DNA of 64,000 nucleotides from NCBI RefSeq assembly GCF_008386585.1, contig NZ_VUOB01000010.1, positions 178,982 through 242,981 of the forward strand, written 5' to 3'. The position numbers were made by a program, and so were the translations under genes. This DNA is from Solihabitans fulvus (GTDB taxonomy: Bacteria; Actinomycetota; Actinomycetes; Mycobacteriales; Pseudonocardiaceae). Within the stretch, counting starts at the first letter, position 1; each line of letters begins with the position of its first letter. The notes under the pieces are model-generated. The model had not been told where the DNA came from and did no database searches. It saw only the letters and a list, made by a program, of their open reading frames with translations. Below, piece by piece: positions 1 through 9,619 of the stretch.

Positions 1-86
1 AGGAGTACCTGGCGGTGATCAGCGCGGCCAACGCGGAGCGCTCGCTGACCGACGCGATGCCCGCCGACCCGCTGCCGGATCTCTGA
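1..86 (+). CDS. C-terminal fragment of an unidentified protein
   Basis: An open frame enters from the left edge and ends at a TGA at 84-86, giving about 27 residues that finish in a proline/aspartate-rich tail (ADPLPDL). Codon use is GC-rich at third positions, as in neighbouring genes, which supports real coding. Too little is visible to name the product. It converges on the AbfB-domain gene that begins its stop codon only 19 bases further on. Confidence 0.4.
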   Translation, partial: EYLAVISAANAERSLTDAMPADPLPDL

Positions 87-104
87 GGCGCCGGCTGACG
101 CCGG

Positions 105-1019
105 TCAGAGGCGACACGCGATCGGACAGGTCCAGCCCTGCCGGCAGGTCGAGGAGCCGGGACCGCCGTCACACCCCTCGACGACGAAGCTGACTCCAGC
201 GCTCTTCCCGTCCGAACCCGCCGCGTTGTCGGGTAGGTCGGTCAGGAAGAACCCCGAGGTCCTGGTGCGCCCCGGCGAGTCCTGGGTGACGTTCTCCTGC
301 GCGGTGGGCGGAATCGGTTGGCCGCCGGTGACGCTCCACCGCACGATGAAGAAGTCGTAGCCGAACGGGTCCGTCGGCCCCCACTCGAACACCGCGGTGT
401 GGTCTCGCCGGTAGACGGACAGCACCATCCGCTGTCCCTGGTTCGGGCTGTAGGCCAGCTGTCCGTTCTCGAAGTCGCAGCGCCGGCCGAGGACGACTCC
501 GAACTGGTCGGTGACGTCGTACTCGGCGGTGATCGGCCAGCCGAGCGGACCATGCTCGCCACCCATCTCGCGCCACCGGTCGCCGATGATCCCGTAGGGC
601 CGCCACCGGGCCTGTTGCTGGATGAAGGTCGCGTCGGCGGCCAGGTCGCGCCTGCCGTCCCAGGCGACGCTGAGCTGGAAGTCGCGGTGCCGGAGGTAGA
701 AGTCCGAGAGGGCGTCGGCGCGGAAGGACACGCCGGCGCCCGTCAGGCCCGCAACCTTGTGGAAGGTCGCCTCCCTCGCGAACGACGCGTCGGTCTGGAG
801 CACGTGCAGGACCACGCGGGAGTTGAGGTTTCTGAGGTAGTGGTCGGGAAAGTTGAGCGACTGGAAGGAGTAGCCCGACCCGGACAGGCCATGCACCAGC
901 GCGAAGGCGAAGTCCTCGCCCGGATCGTCCTTGACGGTCAGCTCGCCCTTGAAGTCCCGGTGCCGGATGAACCTGTCGGGGAAGTTCACCGACTGAAACG
1001 ACCAGTAGTCCTGTGACAT
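105..1019 (-). CDS. AbfB-like carbohydrate-binding protein with LGFP-type motif
   Basis: A 304-residue protein. Residues 1-140 contain three related beta-trefoil-like repeats (FQSVNFPDRFIRHRDF, FQSLNFPDHYLRNLN, FRADALSDFYLRHRDF), the pattern of the AbfB arabinose-binding fold (CBM42). Residues about 145-165 carry an LGFP-like repeat (RWREMGGEHGPLGWPI), a motif found in actinobacterial envelope proteins. The last 100 residues, with four cysteines near the C-terminus (CDGG, STCRQ, WTCPIAC), are not recognised. There is no signal peptide and no catalytic domain, so it may be a cytoplasmic or non-classically exported lectin. The ATG at 1019 is chosen because GGAGGT lies just upstream; a TTG at 1031 would place that ribosome site inside the gene. 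Confidence 0.75.
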   Translation of the reverse strand: MSQDYWSFQSVNFPDRFIRHRDFKGELTVKDDPGEDFAFALVHGLSGSGYSFQSLNFPDHYLRNLNSRVVLHVLQTDASFAREATFHKVAGLTGAGVSFRADALSDFYLRHRDFQLSVAWDGRRDLAADATFIQQQARWRPYGIIGDRWREMGGEHGPLGWPITAEYDVTDQFGVVLGRRCDFENGQLAYSPNQGQRMVLSVYRRDHTAVFEWGPTDPFGYDFFIVRWSVTGGQPIPPTAQENVTQDSPGRTRTSGFFLTDLPDNAAGSDGKSAGVSFVVEGCDGGPGSSTCRQGWTCPIACRL

Positions 1020-1169
1020 GGTGACCTCCAATGGATCAGGGCCGCCGTCGGACGGACGACCGCGATCACGCGGATTTCGCGTACCTGTCAGAGCCCAAGG
1101 ATCGGATCGGGATACCGCCCAGCCCGGGCGTCCCCCGATCGTGTGACACGCGTAGCGTTCGCGGACCTG

Positions 1170-1985
1170 TCAGCAGCCCAGGACGCGCACGTTTCGGGTC
1201 TGCACGGCCCTGCTGGCCAGGTCCTCGTCGGCCGGGTAGTCCACCCGCACCAGGCACAGGCCGTGCGGCGGCGCGACCGTGACCTGGCTGGAGCGCTCGG
1301 CCGTGCTGAGCAGCTCGCCGGGCCAGGCGGCCGGCTTGCGGCCCTCGCCGACGGCCAGCAGCGCGCCGACCAGACTGCGAACCATCGAGTGGCAGAAGGC
1401 GTCCGCGGAGACCCTGGCCAGCAGGACGCCGTCTGCGCCGCGCGTCCAGTCAAGGCGCTGGAGCTGGCGAATGGTGGTGGCGCCGTCCCTGCGCTTGCAG
1501 AACGCCACGAAGTCGTGTTCGCCGAGCAGCCGGTCGGACGCCTCGTTCAGCGCGGCCAGGTCCAGCGGGCGCGGCCAGGCCAGGGTGTCCAGGCGGCGCA
1601 ACGGGTTCGCGCCGAAGTCCGCGTCGGCGACCCGGTACTCGTAGTGCCGGCGCAACGCGGAGAACCTGGCGTCGAACTCGGCCGGCACCACCTGCGCGGC
1701 GAACACCCGCACGTCGGCGGGCAGCGCCCTGGCCAGCCTGCGCGACAGTCCTTCAACGTCCACAGTGGACGGCAGGTCGGCGTGCGCGACCTGCCCCGAG
1801 GCGTGCACGCCTGCGTCGGTGCGGCCGGCGACCGTCAGCCGGACGTCCTCGCGCAGCACCATGGACATGGTGTCCTCCAGCACGCCGCAGACGGTGCGCC
1901 GCCCCGGTTGCCGCGCCCAGCCGGAGAACTCCGTGCCGTCGTAACCGAGGTCGAGGCGCACCCGCCGCGTCGGCGCGGAGGGCAC
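1170..1985 (-). CDS. truA: tRNA pseudouridine(38-40) synthase TruA
   Basis: Converts uridines 38-40 of the tRNA anticodon arm to pseudouridine. The 271-residue protein has the family N-terminus ([15 protein letters not shown]), the catalytic-aspartate motif GRTDAGVHA near residues 55-63, and the C-terminal motif [14 protein letters not shown]. Length is normal for TruA. It follows rplQ on the same strand, as in other actinobacteria. The start is a GTG at 1985; a second GTG eight codons in (before RLDLGYDG) is possible. A strong hairpin begins only five bases upstream of the first GTG, so translation from it may be leaderless, coupled, or restrained. Confidence 0.95.
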   Translation of the reverse strand: MPSAPTRRVRLDLGYDGTEFSGWARQPGRRTVCGVLEDTMSMVLREDVRLTVAGRTDAGVHASGQVAHADLPSTVDVEGLSRRLARALPADVRVFAAQVVPAEFDARFSALRRHYEYRVADADFGANPLRRLDTLAWPRPLDLAALNEASDRLLGEHDFVAFCKRRDGATTIRQLQRLDWTRGADGVLLARVSADAFCHSMVRSLVGALLAVGEGRKPAAWPGELLSTAERSSQVTVAPPHGLCLVRVDYPADEDLASRAVQTRNVRVLGC

Positions 1986-1989
1986 GCGA

Positions 1990-2026
1990 ACGAGCCCGCC
2001 GCCCCCAGTGGGAGCGACGGGCTCGT
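1990..2026 (-). terminator. stem-loop between rplQ and truA
   Basis: A 9-bp perfect stem, ACGAGCCCG (1990-1998) pairing with CGGGCTCGT (2018-2026), can extend inward through CCGCCCCC/GGGAGCG-like bases. It lies 19 bases after the rplQ stop on the minus strand. There is no T-run after it, so it may be a factor-dependent terminator, an attenuator or a 3' stabilising hairpin rather than a classic intrinsic terminator. Confidence 0.6.
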
Positions 2027-2044
2027 CGATGCGGTGCGGAACCG

Positions 2045-2587
2045 TCAGGACTCGTCCTTCTTGTCCTCGACGGCCTTCTCCTCGGCCTCGGCGTCGGTGG
2101 CCTCGACCACCGCGTCCTCGGCAGGAGCCTCGACCTCGGCGGTCTCCTCGACCACCGCGGTCTCGACGGCCTTCGGCTCGTCCTTGGCGAACTTGGTGTT
2201 GCGCGCCGCCTCGGCCTCCGCCGTCACGGTCTTCTCGCTCACGAGCTCGATAACGGCCATCGGCGCGTTGTCGCCCTTGCGAGGGAGAGTCTTCGTGATG
2301 CGGGTGTAGCCGCCCTTACGGTCCGCGAAGAACGGACCGATCTCGGCGATCAGCTTGTGCACGACGTCCTTGTCGCGGATCGTCTTCATGATCTCGCGAC
2401 GGTTGTGCAGGTCACCGATCTTGGCCTTGCTGATCAGCTTCTCGGCGTGCGGGCGCAGCCGCTTCGCCTTCGCCTCGGTGGTGGTGATGCGGCCGTGGGT
2501 GAACAGCGCCGTGGCCAGGTTGGCCAGGATCAACCGCTCGTGGGCCGGCGAGCCACCGAGCCGGGCTCCCTTGGTGGGGGTGGGCAT
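2045..2587 (-). CDS. rplQ: 50S ribosomal protein L17
   Basis: Large-subunit protein L17, lining the exit tunnel region. Residues 1-118 match the family ([18 protein letters not shown] start, [55 protein letters not shown]). A C-terminal tail of about 60 residues is very rich in glutamate, aspartate and alanine and ends in KKDES; such acidic tails are common in actinobacterial L17 but are absent from the minimal protein. It sits 75 bases after rpoA, as part of the rpsM-rpsK-rpsD-rpoA-rplQ unit. Confidence 0.97.
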   Translation of the reverse strand: MPTPTKGARLGGSPAHERLILANLATALFTHGRITTTEAKAKRLRPHAEKLISKAKIGDLHNRREIMKTIRDKDVVHKLIAEIGPFFADRKGGYTRITKTLPRKGDNAPMAVIELVSEKTVTAEAEAARNTKFAKDEPKAVETAVVEETAEVEAPAEDAVVEATDAEAEEKAVEDKKDES

Positions 2588-2662
2588 TGCTTGCTCCTCG
2601 GATAACTTCTAACGATCCTGTGCTCCGGCCCAACCTTGCCGTCCACAGTGGACGGCAGGGTG

Positions 2663-3712
2663 TCAGAGCTGCTCGGTCTCGGCGTAGTCCTGGCCGTCGT
2701 CGTGACCGTCCGCGCCACCCTCGGACCAGCCCTCGGCGGGGTAGTCCGCAGCGGCGGCCGACGGGTCGAACCCGGGCGGGCTGTCCTTCAGCGCGAGGCC
2801 GAGGCCGACGAGCTTCATCTTGACCTCGTCGATCGACTTCGCACCGAAGTTGCGAATGTCCAGCAGGTCCGCCTCGCTGCGCGAGACGAGCTCGCCCACC
2901 GTGTGGATGCCCTCACGCTTGAGGCAGTTGTACGACCGCACCGTGAGGTCCAGGTCCTCGATCGGCATCGCGAACGCCGCAATGGTGTCCGCCTCGGCCG
3001 GCGACGGGCCGATCTCGATGCCCTCGGCGTCGATGTTCAGCTCGCGGGCGAGACCGAACAGCTCAACCAGGGTCTTGCCGGCCGACGCGACCGCGTCCCT
3101 CGGGGTGATCGAGGGCTTGGTCTCGATGTCCAGGATCAGCTTGTCAAAGTCGGTCCGCTGCTCGACACGCGTCGCCTCGACCTTGTACGTCACCTTCATG
3201 ACCGGCGAGTAGATCGAGTCGACCGGGATCCGGCCGATCTCGGCGCCTGCCTGCTTGTTCTGCACGGCGGGGACGTAGCCGCGACCGCGCTCGACGACGA
3301 GCTCGATCTCCAGCTTGCCCTTGCCGTTCAGGGTGGCGATGTGCAGGTCGGGGTTGTGCACCGTGACGCCGGCCGGCGGCACGATGTCGCCCGCGGTGAC
3401 CGCACCGGGACCCTGCTTGCGCAGGTACATCGTCACCGGCTCGTCCTCCTCGGAGCTGACCACGAGCTCCTTGAGGTTCAGGATGACGTCGGTGACGTCC
3501 TCCTTGACGCCGGGCACGGTGGTGAACTCGTGCAGCACACCGTCGATGCGGATGCTGGTCACGGCCGCGCCGGGAATCGAGGACAGCAGCGTGCGGCGAA
3601 GCGAGTTGCCGAGGGTGTAGCCGAAGCCCGGCTCCAGCGGCTCGATGACGAACCGGGACCGGGTGTCGTTGACCGACTCCTCCGCGAGCGAGGGTCGCTG
3701 TGAGATAAGCAC
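2663..3712 (-). CDS. rpoA: RNA polymerase subunit alpha
   Basis: 349 residues. The N-terminal domain (about 1-230) carries the assembly motif [31 protein letters not shown] and the dimerisation surface. The C-terminal domain (about 245-310), used for UP-element and activator contacts, shows [24 protein letters not shown] and [13 protein letters not shown]. An acidic tail ([15 protein letters not shown]) ends the protein. The start is [12 protein letters not shown], the conserved actinobacterial beginning. It lies between rpsD and rplQ, in the order shared with other actinobacteria. Confidence 0.98.
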   Translation of the reverse strand: MLISQRPSLAEESVNDTRSRFVIEPLEPGFGYTLGNSLRRTLLSSIPGAAVTSIRIDGVLHEFTTVPGVKEDVTDVILNLKELVVSSEEDEPVTMYLRKQGPGAVTAGDIVPPAGVTVHNPDLHIATLNGKGKLEIELVVERGRGYVPAVQNKQAGAEIGRIPVDSIYSPVMKVTYKVEATRVEQRTDFDKLILDIETKPSITPRDAVASAGKTLVELFGLARELNIDAEGIEIGPSPAEADTIAAFAMPIEDLDLTVRSYNCLKREGIHTVGELVSRSEADLLDIRNFGAKSIDEVKMKLVGLGLALKDSPPGFDPSAAAADYPAEGWSEGGADGHDDGQDYAETEQL

Positions 3713-3866
3713 TGGGTCTTCCTTCCGTATCGACGCCCGCTATATGACGCCGTTGCATACAGATTGCGCCGACCCTGGAACTGTCGGCGCCGCGACGGCA
3801 CACCCTGCGTGCCGCCACCAGACTCGAAACCGGGGCGGCCGCGCAGTGCGGCCACCCCGGCACGAA

Positions 3867-4472
3867 TCACTTCGAGTAGAGCTCGACGATGAGCTGTTCC
3901 GTGACGGGCGTGTCGATCTGCGCCCGCTCGGGCAGCTGGTGCACGAGCACCCGCAGCGTCGAGGGCACGACCTGGAGCCACGCCGGCATCGGACGGTCAC
4001 CGAAGGTGGCCTTGGCGACCTCGAAGGGCAGCGTCGGCAGCGACTTCGGCTTCACGTCGATGATGTCGAACTTCGACACCCGGAAGCTCGGGATGTTGAC
4101 CTTCTGGCCGTTCACGATGAAGTGACCGTGCGCGACCAGCTGGCGGGCCTGCCGACGAGTGCGGGCGAGGCCAGCGCGGTAAACCACGTTGTCCAGGCGC
4201 GACTCGAGGATCTGGAGCAGGTTCTCGCCGGTCTTGCCCTGGCGACGAACCGCCTCCTCGTAGTAGCGACGGAACTGACGCTCGAGCACGCCGTAGGTGT
4301 AGCGAGCCTTCTGCTTCTCCTGAAGCTGAAGCAGGTACTCGCTCTCCTTGATCCGACCGCGGCCGTGCTGGCCGGGCGGGTAGGGACGACGCTCGAACGC
4401 CTGGTCGCCACCGACAAGGTCAACCTTGAGCCGGCGAGAAATGCGAGTTGCGGGGCCGGTATAACGAGCCAT
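3867..4472 (-). CDS. rpsD: 30S ribosomal protein S4
   Basis: Primary 16S rRNA-binding protein of 201 residues. It begins MARYTGPATRISRRLKVDLVGG and has the S4 RNA-binding domain around residues 90-150 (ESRLDNVVYRAGLARTRRQARQLVAHGHFIVNG). The N-terminal zinc-binding cysteines found in some S4 proteins are absent, so it is the zinc-independent form. It follows rpsK by 23 bases. The 154-base gap to rpoA is the widest in this operon and could hold an additional promoter, though none is clear. Confidence 0.98.
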   Translation of the reverse strand: MARYTGPATRISRRLKVDLVGGDQAFERRPYPPGQHGRGRIKESEYLLQLQEKQKARYTYGVLERQFRRYYEEAVRRQGKTGENLLQILESRLDNVVYRAGLARTRRQARQLVAHGHFIVNGQKVNIPSFRVSKFDIIDVKPKSLPTLPFEVAKATFGDRPMPAWLQVVPSTLRVLVHQLPERAQIDTPVTEQLIVELYSK

Positions 4473-4495
4473 CTTTGGTTACTCCTCCCCGTTCC

Positions 4496-4903
4496 TCAGA
4501 CCCGGCGCCGCTTGGGCGGGCGGCAGCCGTTGTGAGGCTGCGGGGTCACGTCCTGGATGGTGCCGACCTCGAGGCCGGCTGCCTGAAGCGAACGGATCGC
4601 GGTCTCCCGGCCGGAGCCGGGGCCCTTCACGAACACGTCGACCTTGCGCATGCCGTGCTCGGCCGCCTTGCGGGCGGCGTTCTCGGCGGCCATCTGCGCG
4701 GCGAACGGCGTCGACTTACGCGAGCCCTTGAAACCGACGTGGCCGGCGGAGGCCCACGCGATCACAGCACCGGTCGGGTCCGTGATGGACACGATGGTGT
4801 TGTTGAAGGTGCTCTTGATGTGCGCGTGACCGTGCGCGACGTTCTTCTTTTCCTTGCGCCGGACCTTCTTGACCCCGGCGCCAGTGCGGGACTTGGGTGG
4901 CAT
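4496..4903 (-). CDS. rpsK: 30S ribosomal protein S11
   Basis: Platform protein of the small subunit, 135 residues. The signature [43 protein letters not shown] is unmistakable (positions about 27-70), followed by [27 protein letters not shown] and the basic end [13 protein letters not shown]. The N-terminus is lysine-rich ([20 protein letters not shown]). It lies between rpsM and rpsD. Confidence 0.98.
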   Translation of the reverse strand: MPPKSRTGAGVKKVRRKEKKNVAHGHAHIKSTFNNTIVSITDPTGAVIAWASAGHVGFKGSRKSTPFAAQMAAENAARKAAEHGMRKVDVFVKGPGSGRETAIRSLQAAGLEVGTIQDVTPQPHNGCRPPKRRRV

Positions 4904-4938
4904 GTCTTGGGTGGTCTCCTAGCTAGTGACGCGAGGTC

Positions 4939-5319
4939 TTACTTCTTTCCGGCCTTCTTCTTGCCGGCGACCGTCTTCTTCGGGCCCTTACGGGTGCGGG
5001 CGTTCGTCTTCGTGCGCTGCCCGCGAACGGGCAGGTTGCGACGCCACCGCAGACCCTCGTAGCAGCCGATCTCGATCTTCCGGCGGATGTCGGCCTGAAC
5101 CTCGCGGCGGAGGTCACCCTCGACCTTGAAGTTGGTCTCGATGTACTCCCGCAGCTTGACGAGGTCGTCGTCAGAGAGGTCCTTCACGCGCAGGTCCGGG
5201 CTCACGCCGGTCGCGGTCAGGAGCTCCTTGGAGCGGGTCCGGCCAATGCCGAAGATATAAGTCAGCGCGATCTCCATCCGCTTTTCGCGGGGAAGGTCGA
5301 CGCCAGCGAGTCGTGCCAT
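4939..5319 (-). CDS. rpsM: 30S ribosomal protein S13
   Basis: Head protein of the small subunit that contacts P-site tRNA. The 126-residue product starts [26 protein letters not shown], contains [27 protein letters not shown] and the strongly basic C-terminus [20 protein letters not shown]. The frame is open further upstream, but this ATG is preceded by GAGGAGC and matches the family start, so it is preferred. A 219-base gap separates it from rpmJ upstream. Confidence 0.98.
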   Translation of the reverse strand: MARLAGVDLPREKRMEIALTYIFGIGRTRSKELLTATGVSPDLRVKDLSDDDLVKLREYIETNFKVEGDLRREVQADIRRKIEIGCYEGLRWRRNLPVRGQRTKTNARTRKGPKKTVAGKKKAGKK

Positions 5320-5538
5320 TCGGCGGTTGCTCCTCACTGTTGTAACTCCAGGTCTTCTCCTCGACCAATCCCGGGACCGACTCGCTATCGCCGTTCCAAC
5401 CACTTTCGCGGTTGGTGTCCCGGCCCCGGCCTGGAGTCCGGGGGTGATCCGCGCGGCATCGAATGATCAACGCCGCGTGGCAGGTTCGAGGAGGCTTCTG
5501 TTAGTTGTCGTCGTATCGGCGACGAAGTGCGGTGACGA

Positions 5539-5652
5539 TCAGCCCTGACGCTGCTTGTGACGCAGGTTCTCGCAGATCACCATGACTCGGCCGTGACGGC
5601 GAATCACCTTGCACTTGTCGCAGATCTTCTTGACGCTCGGCTGGACCTTCAC
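5539..5652 (-). CDS. rpmJ: 50S ribosomal protein L36
   Basis: Small 37-residue large-subunit protein starting at GTG ([37 protein letters not shown] would be the product; only key parts quoted here matter: CDKC at 11-14, C27 and H32). These cysteines and histidine form the zinc ribbon of the zinc-binding L36 form. AGGAGA lies upstream. It sits between infA and rpsM, the normal place. Confidence 0.97.
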   Translation of the reverse strand: MKVQPSVKKICDKCKVIRRHGRVMVICENLRHKQRQG

Positions 5653-5710
5653 GGTCGTGCTCTCCTGCTCGGCCGCGTGCCCGGAGCCACTGCCCCGGAC
5701 ACCGTGGAGG

Positions 5711-5932
5711 TCACTTGTAGCGGTAGACGATGCGGCCGCGGGACAGGTCGTAGGGCGAGAGCTCCACGACAACCCGGTCCTCGGGCAGGATGCGGATGTA
5801 GTGCTGTCGCATCTTGCCGCTGATGTGCGCCAGGACCTTGTGACCGTTCTCCAACTCGACGCGGAACATCGCGTTGGGGAGCGGCTCGACTACGCGGCCC
5901 TCGACCTCAATGGCCCCGTCCTTCTTGCCCAT
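5711..5932 (-). CDS. infA: translation initiation factor IF-1
   Basis: 73-residue OB-fold protein that binds the ribosomal A site during initiation. Family features: start [25 protein letters not shown], then [28 protein letters not shown] and the end [13 protein letters not shown]. The ATG at 5932 has GGAGGA just upstream. It is the first gene of the infA-rpmJ-rpsM-rpsK-rpsD-rpoA-rplQ unit, with a likely promoter about 190 bases upstream. Confidence 0.98.
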   Translation of the reverse strand: MGKKDGAIEVEGRVVEPLPNAMFRVELENGHKVLAHISGKMRQHYIRILPEDRVVVELSPYDLSRGRIVYRYK

Positions 5933-6126
5933 GTCCTCCGCGTTTCGTGACGGTGGTATTTCATCCGACTGCCCGGCCCGTGAGGGTTCACCTGCCGGAC
6001 GTGGGCACGCGACGACCCGACTCCGATGCCCACCTGCTTCAGCTACGCGGCAGGCCCGGCGACACAAGGTCGACCGACACCACCACGGGCACGACGGAAC
6101 GGGCGCGACGTGTGCGCCACCGCCCC

Positions 6127-6155
6127 AGTGTACGCAGTTCGCGCCGTCAACCCAA
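6127..6155 (-). promoter_or_regulatory. candidate infA promoter
   Basis: On the minus strand, TTGGGT (6155-6150) and TACACT (6132-6127) are separated by 17 bases, a fair match to the actinobacterial vegetative sigma consensus. Transcription would begin near 6120 and give a leader of roughly 190 bases. Confidence 0.5.
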
Positions 6156-6205
6156 ATCGACCGGTTGAGGGGCTAGTTGACCACTACCGGTGGTGGTCAG
6201 GACGA

Positions 6206-6239
6206 CGAAAGGGCCACCCGCGTCCGGATGGCCCCTTCG
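6206..6239 (-). terminator. map terminator
   Basis: Stem CGAAAGGGCCA (6206-6216) pairs with TGGCCCCTTCG (6229-6239) with one mismatch, 19 bases after the map stop. It closes the secY-adk-map unit. There is no strong T-tail. Confidence 0.75.
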
Positions 6240-6257
6240 AGACGTTGCAGGACCGGA

Positions 6258-7031
6258 TCAGTCCTCGGGGGCGGTCAGCACCCAGGGGCCGTCCTCGGTG
6301 ATCGCCACCGAGTGCTCCCAGTGCGCCGCGCGCGAACCGTCGGAGGTGATGACGGTCCAGCCGTCGTCCAGCTCCTTGGTCTGCTCGCTGCCCAGCGTCA
6401 GCATCGGCTCGATGGCGATCGCCATGCCGACCTTCAGCCTCGGGCCCTTGCCCGGCTTGCCGAAGTTCGGCAGGAACGGGTCCATGTGCATCTGCGTGCC
6501 GATGCCGTGGCCGCCGTACTCGGCGACGATGCCGTACTCGACGCCGTCCCGCTCGCCCGCCGCCACGGCCGCGGACTCGACCGCGAAGGAGATGTCGCTG
6601 AGCCGACCGCCCGGCCGCACCGCCTCGATGCCGGCCAGCATGGACAGCCGCGTCGCCTCGGACAGCGCCAGGTCGGCCTCGGACACCGTGCCGACGGCGA
6701 GGGTGACCGCGGAGTCGCCGTGCCAGCCGTCCAGGATCGCGCCGCAGTCCACCGAGATCAGGTCGCCGTCGGCGAGCACCTGGGTCCTGGCCGGGATGCC
6801 GTGCACGATCTGCTCGTTGACCGACGCGCAGATGCTGGCCGGGAAGCCGTGGTAGCCCTTGAACGACGGGACGGCGCCCGCGTCCCTGATGCTCTGCTCG
6901 GCCAGCTCGTCCAGCTCGGCCGTGCTGACGCCGATCCTGGCGTGCTCGGCGACCAGGGCGAGCGTGCGGGCCACGACGAGGCCGGCGGCCCGCATGGCCT
7001 CCAGCTCGCCGCGGCTCTTGATCTCGATCAT
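6258..7031 (-). CDS. map: methionine aminopeptidase, type I
   Basis: Removes the initiator methionine from nascent proteins. 257 residues with the five metal ligands in place: D95 (SVDCGA), D106 (WHGDSA), H175 (GGHGIG), E208 (AIEPML) and E239 (HWEHSVAI); H78 in VHGIP is the conserved substrate-contact histidine. There is no N-terminal zinc-finger extension. It follows adk by 56 bases, the secY-adk-map arrangement of actinobacteria. The ATG at 7031 has only a weak GGCGGG-like ribosome site; an in-frame GTG about 18 bases upstream is an alternative. Confidence 0.97.
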   Translation of the reverse strand: MIEIKSRGELEAMRAAGLVVARTLALVAEHARIGVSTAELDELAEQSIRDAGAVPSFKGYHGFPASICASVNEQIVHGIPARTQVLADGDLISVDCGAILDGWHGDSAVTLAVGTVSEADLALSEATRLSMLAGIEAVRPGGRLSDISFAVESAAVAAGERDGVEYGIVAEYGGHGIGTQMHMDPFLPNFGKPGKGPRLKVGMAIAIEPMLTLGSEQTKELDDGWTVITSDGSRAAHWEHSVAITEDGPWVLTAPED

Positions 7032-7087
7032 GCGGTCACGCCCGCCAGGCACGGCCCGGCGAAGGACATCGAGCAGTCCGCCACGAG

Positions 7088-7638
7088 TCACTGCCTGCCA
7101 CGCAGGGCGGCCAACGCGCGCGCGGTGACCTCCTCGACGTCGCCGACCGCGTCGACCGTCACCAGGATGTCCCGGTAGTAGTCGAGCAGCGGCGCGGTCT
7201 CGTCGCGGTAGATCTTCTGGCGGTGGCGGATGACCTCTTCCTTGTCGTCCGCGCGCCCCCTGGTGAGCAGGCGCTCCACCACGACGTCCTCGTCGATCCG
7301 GAACTCGAGCACCGCGTCGAGCCTGTGGCCCTGCTGGGACAGGATCTCGCCGAGCACGTCGGCCTGGGCCACGTTGCGGGGGAAGCCGTCGAGCAGGAAG
7401 CCGTGCTGGGCGTCGTCCTGGCCAAGCCGCTCGCGCACCATCTCGTTGGTGAGCGTGTCCGGCACGAGCTCGCCTGCGTCGAGGTACCGCTGTACCTCCT
7501 GGCCGAGTTCGGTCTGCTGGCTGATGTGCGCGCGGAAGAGGTCTCCGGTCGAGATGTGCGGCACGCCGAGCTGGTCGCTGAGCACGGCAGCCTGAGTGCC
7601 CTTGCCCGCTCCGGGCGGGCCAACGAGAACGAGTCGCA

Positions 7639-7639
<1 letters not shown>
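7088..7639 (-). CDS. adk: adenylate kinase
   Basis: Interconverts ATP + AMP and 2 ADP. 183 residues with P-loop [10 protein letters not shown] (7-16), AMP-binding STGDLFR and DGFPRN, and a short LID ([16 protein letters not shown]) that lacks the zinc-binding cysteines; this is the short-LID form typical of actinobacteria. The GTG start overlaps the secY TAG by one base, so the two are translationally coupled. Confidence 0.97.
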
Positions 7640-8943
<1,304 letters not shown>

Positions 8944-9047
8944 GCGAGACCTCCTGAGCATGGCCGTCCCGTCAGCCGGAGGTGTGTCACCGGCCGCCGA
9001 GCGACTTGCCGACGGTTGAAGCGGTTCCGAGCAGGTAGCCAGAACCG

Positions 9048-9065
9048 ACCCGGGCGCACCCGGGT
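9048..9065 (-). promoter_or_regulatory. inverted repeat upstream of secY
   Basis: ACCCGGG (9048-9054) and CCCGGGT (9059-9065) form a 7-bp perfect stem with a 4-base loop about 105 bases upstream of the secY start. It may be a leader hairpin, an operator, or the end signal of the small gene's antisense neighbour. No confident -35/-10 pair was found beside it. Confidence 0.35.
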
Positions 9066-9171
9066 ACAGCCAGCGACTCTAACAGCAGGGAAGGCCATCC
9101 CCGAAGCCAGTCATGGTTCCCGGGTAACGATCTTTTGCCGCAACCGCCGAACGGGCGCACCGCGGCAGGCT

Positions 9172-9399
9172 TCACTCCTCGATCGGGCCCGTCAGGTAAG
9201 CGAAGAGCTCGTCGGCGTCGGCGAAGAAGGTCACCTCACCCCGCGCAAGCTCCTCGCTGGCCTCCCGCTCGCCGGCCTGCCATTCCGGCGTCCAGAACCA
9301 CCGCTGGTCCTCGGGGACGCCCGCCGGTACGTCAGTCACCCGGTCACCCCGCTCCTGCTCGATCGACACCCGGCCGACGCTACCGTGGATATACGGCAC
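9172..9399 (-). CDS. small acidic protein, antitoxin-tail-like
   Basis: A 75-residue protein, GTG start at 9399. The stretch RWFWTPEWQAGEREASEELA followed by RGEVTFFADADELFAYL resembles the C-terminal tails of AbrB/MazE-type antitoxins and of many short unannotated actinobacterial proteins that accompany PIN-domain toxins. No DNA-binding N-terminus is present. A TATATC -10 box (9411-9406) ends six bases before the GTG, so the message may be leaderless. Later GTG starts at 9369 and about 9339 are possible; the second has AGGAGC upstream. It is divergent from vapB. Function is inferred from motif resemblance and context only. Confidence 0.55.
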   Translation of the reverse strand: MPYIHGSVGRVSIEQERGDRVTDVPAGVPEDQRWFWTPEWQAGEREASEELARGEVTFFADADELFAYLTGPIEE

Positions 9400-9405
9400 C
9401 CGCAG

Positions 9406-9415
9406 GATATATACT
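9406..9415. promoter_or_regulatory. overlapping divergent -10 boxes
   Basis: The AT-rich block GATATATACT contains TATACT on the plus strand (9410-9415), six bases before the vapB ATG, and TATATC on the minus strand (9411-9406), six bases before the GTG at 9399. A second related block, GGATATACGG (9387-9396), lies 18 bases away and is a candidate operator half. No good -35 is seen for either direction. Confidence 0.5.
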
Positions 9416-9421
9416 CGACGG

Positions 9422-9619
9422 ATGAAGCACCTGGTGGATCTCGACGAGGACGCATTGGCGACAGCGCGCGATCATCTTGGCACCAAGACGATCAAGGACA
9501 CCGTGAACGCCGCGCTGCAACTCGCCTCGGAATCCGACGTCGAGAGACCCGAGGTCAACGCGAGCCTGGACGTCCTGGCTTCGTTCGACTTCGACGACAG
9601 GGCTGCTGCGTGGCACTGA
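9422..9619 (+). CDS. VapB-type antitoxin
   Basis: 65 residues. The N-terminus (MKHLVDLDEDALATARDHLG) followed by TKTIKDTVNAALQLA is the ribbon-helix-helix layout of VapB (DUF2191) antitoxins; the acidic/alanine-rich C-terminus ending FDFDDRAAAWH should wrap the toxin. There is no Shine-Dalgarno sequence and a -10-like TATACT ends six bases before the ATG, which suggests a leaderless transcript. The 3' end overlaps the next gene by 10 bases, typical of coupled antitoxin-toxin pairs. Confidence 0.85.
   Translation: MKHLVDLDEDALATARDHLGTKTIKDTVNAALQLASESDVERPEVNASLDVLASFDFDDRAAAWH

Larger units (their letters stand above)
5933..6257. other. intergenic region between map and infA
   Basis: About 325 bases without a gene. 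It contains the map terminator (6206-6239), a near-palindrome TGACCACTACCGGTGGTGGTCA (6178-6199, only imperfect at the centre) and a candidate infA promoter (6127-6155). The remaining 190 bases form the long infA 5' leader, in which no open frame or known RNA motif was recognised. Confidence 0.6.

Noticed and set aside
9016..9609. Long upstream extension of the VapC frame
   Set aside because: No homology before the PIN domain; the GTG at 9610 fits family length and the typical 10-base overlap with the antitoxin.
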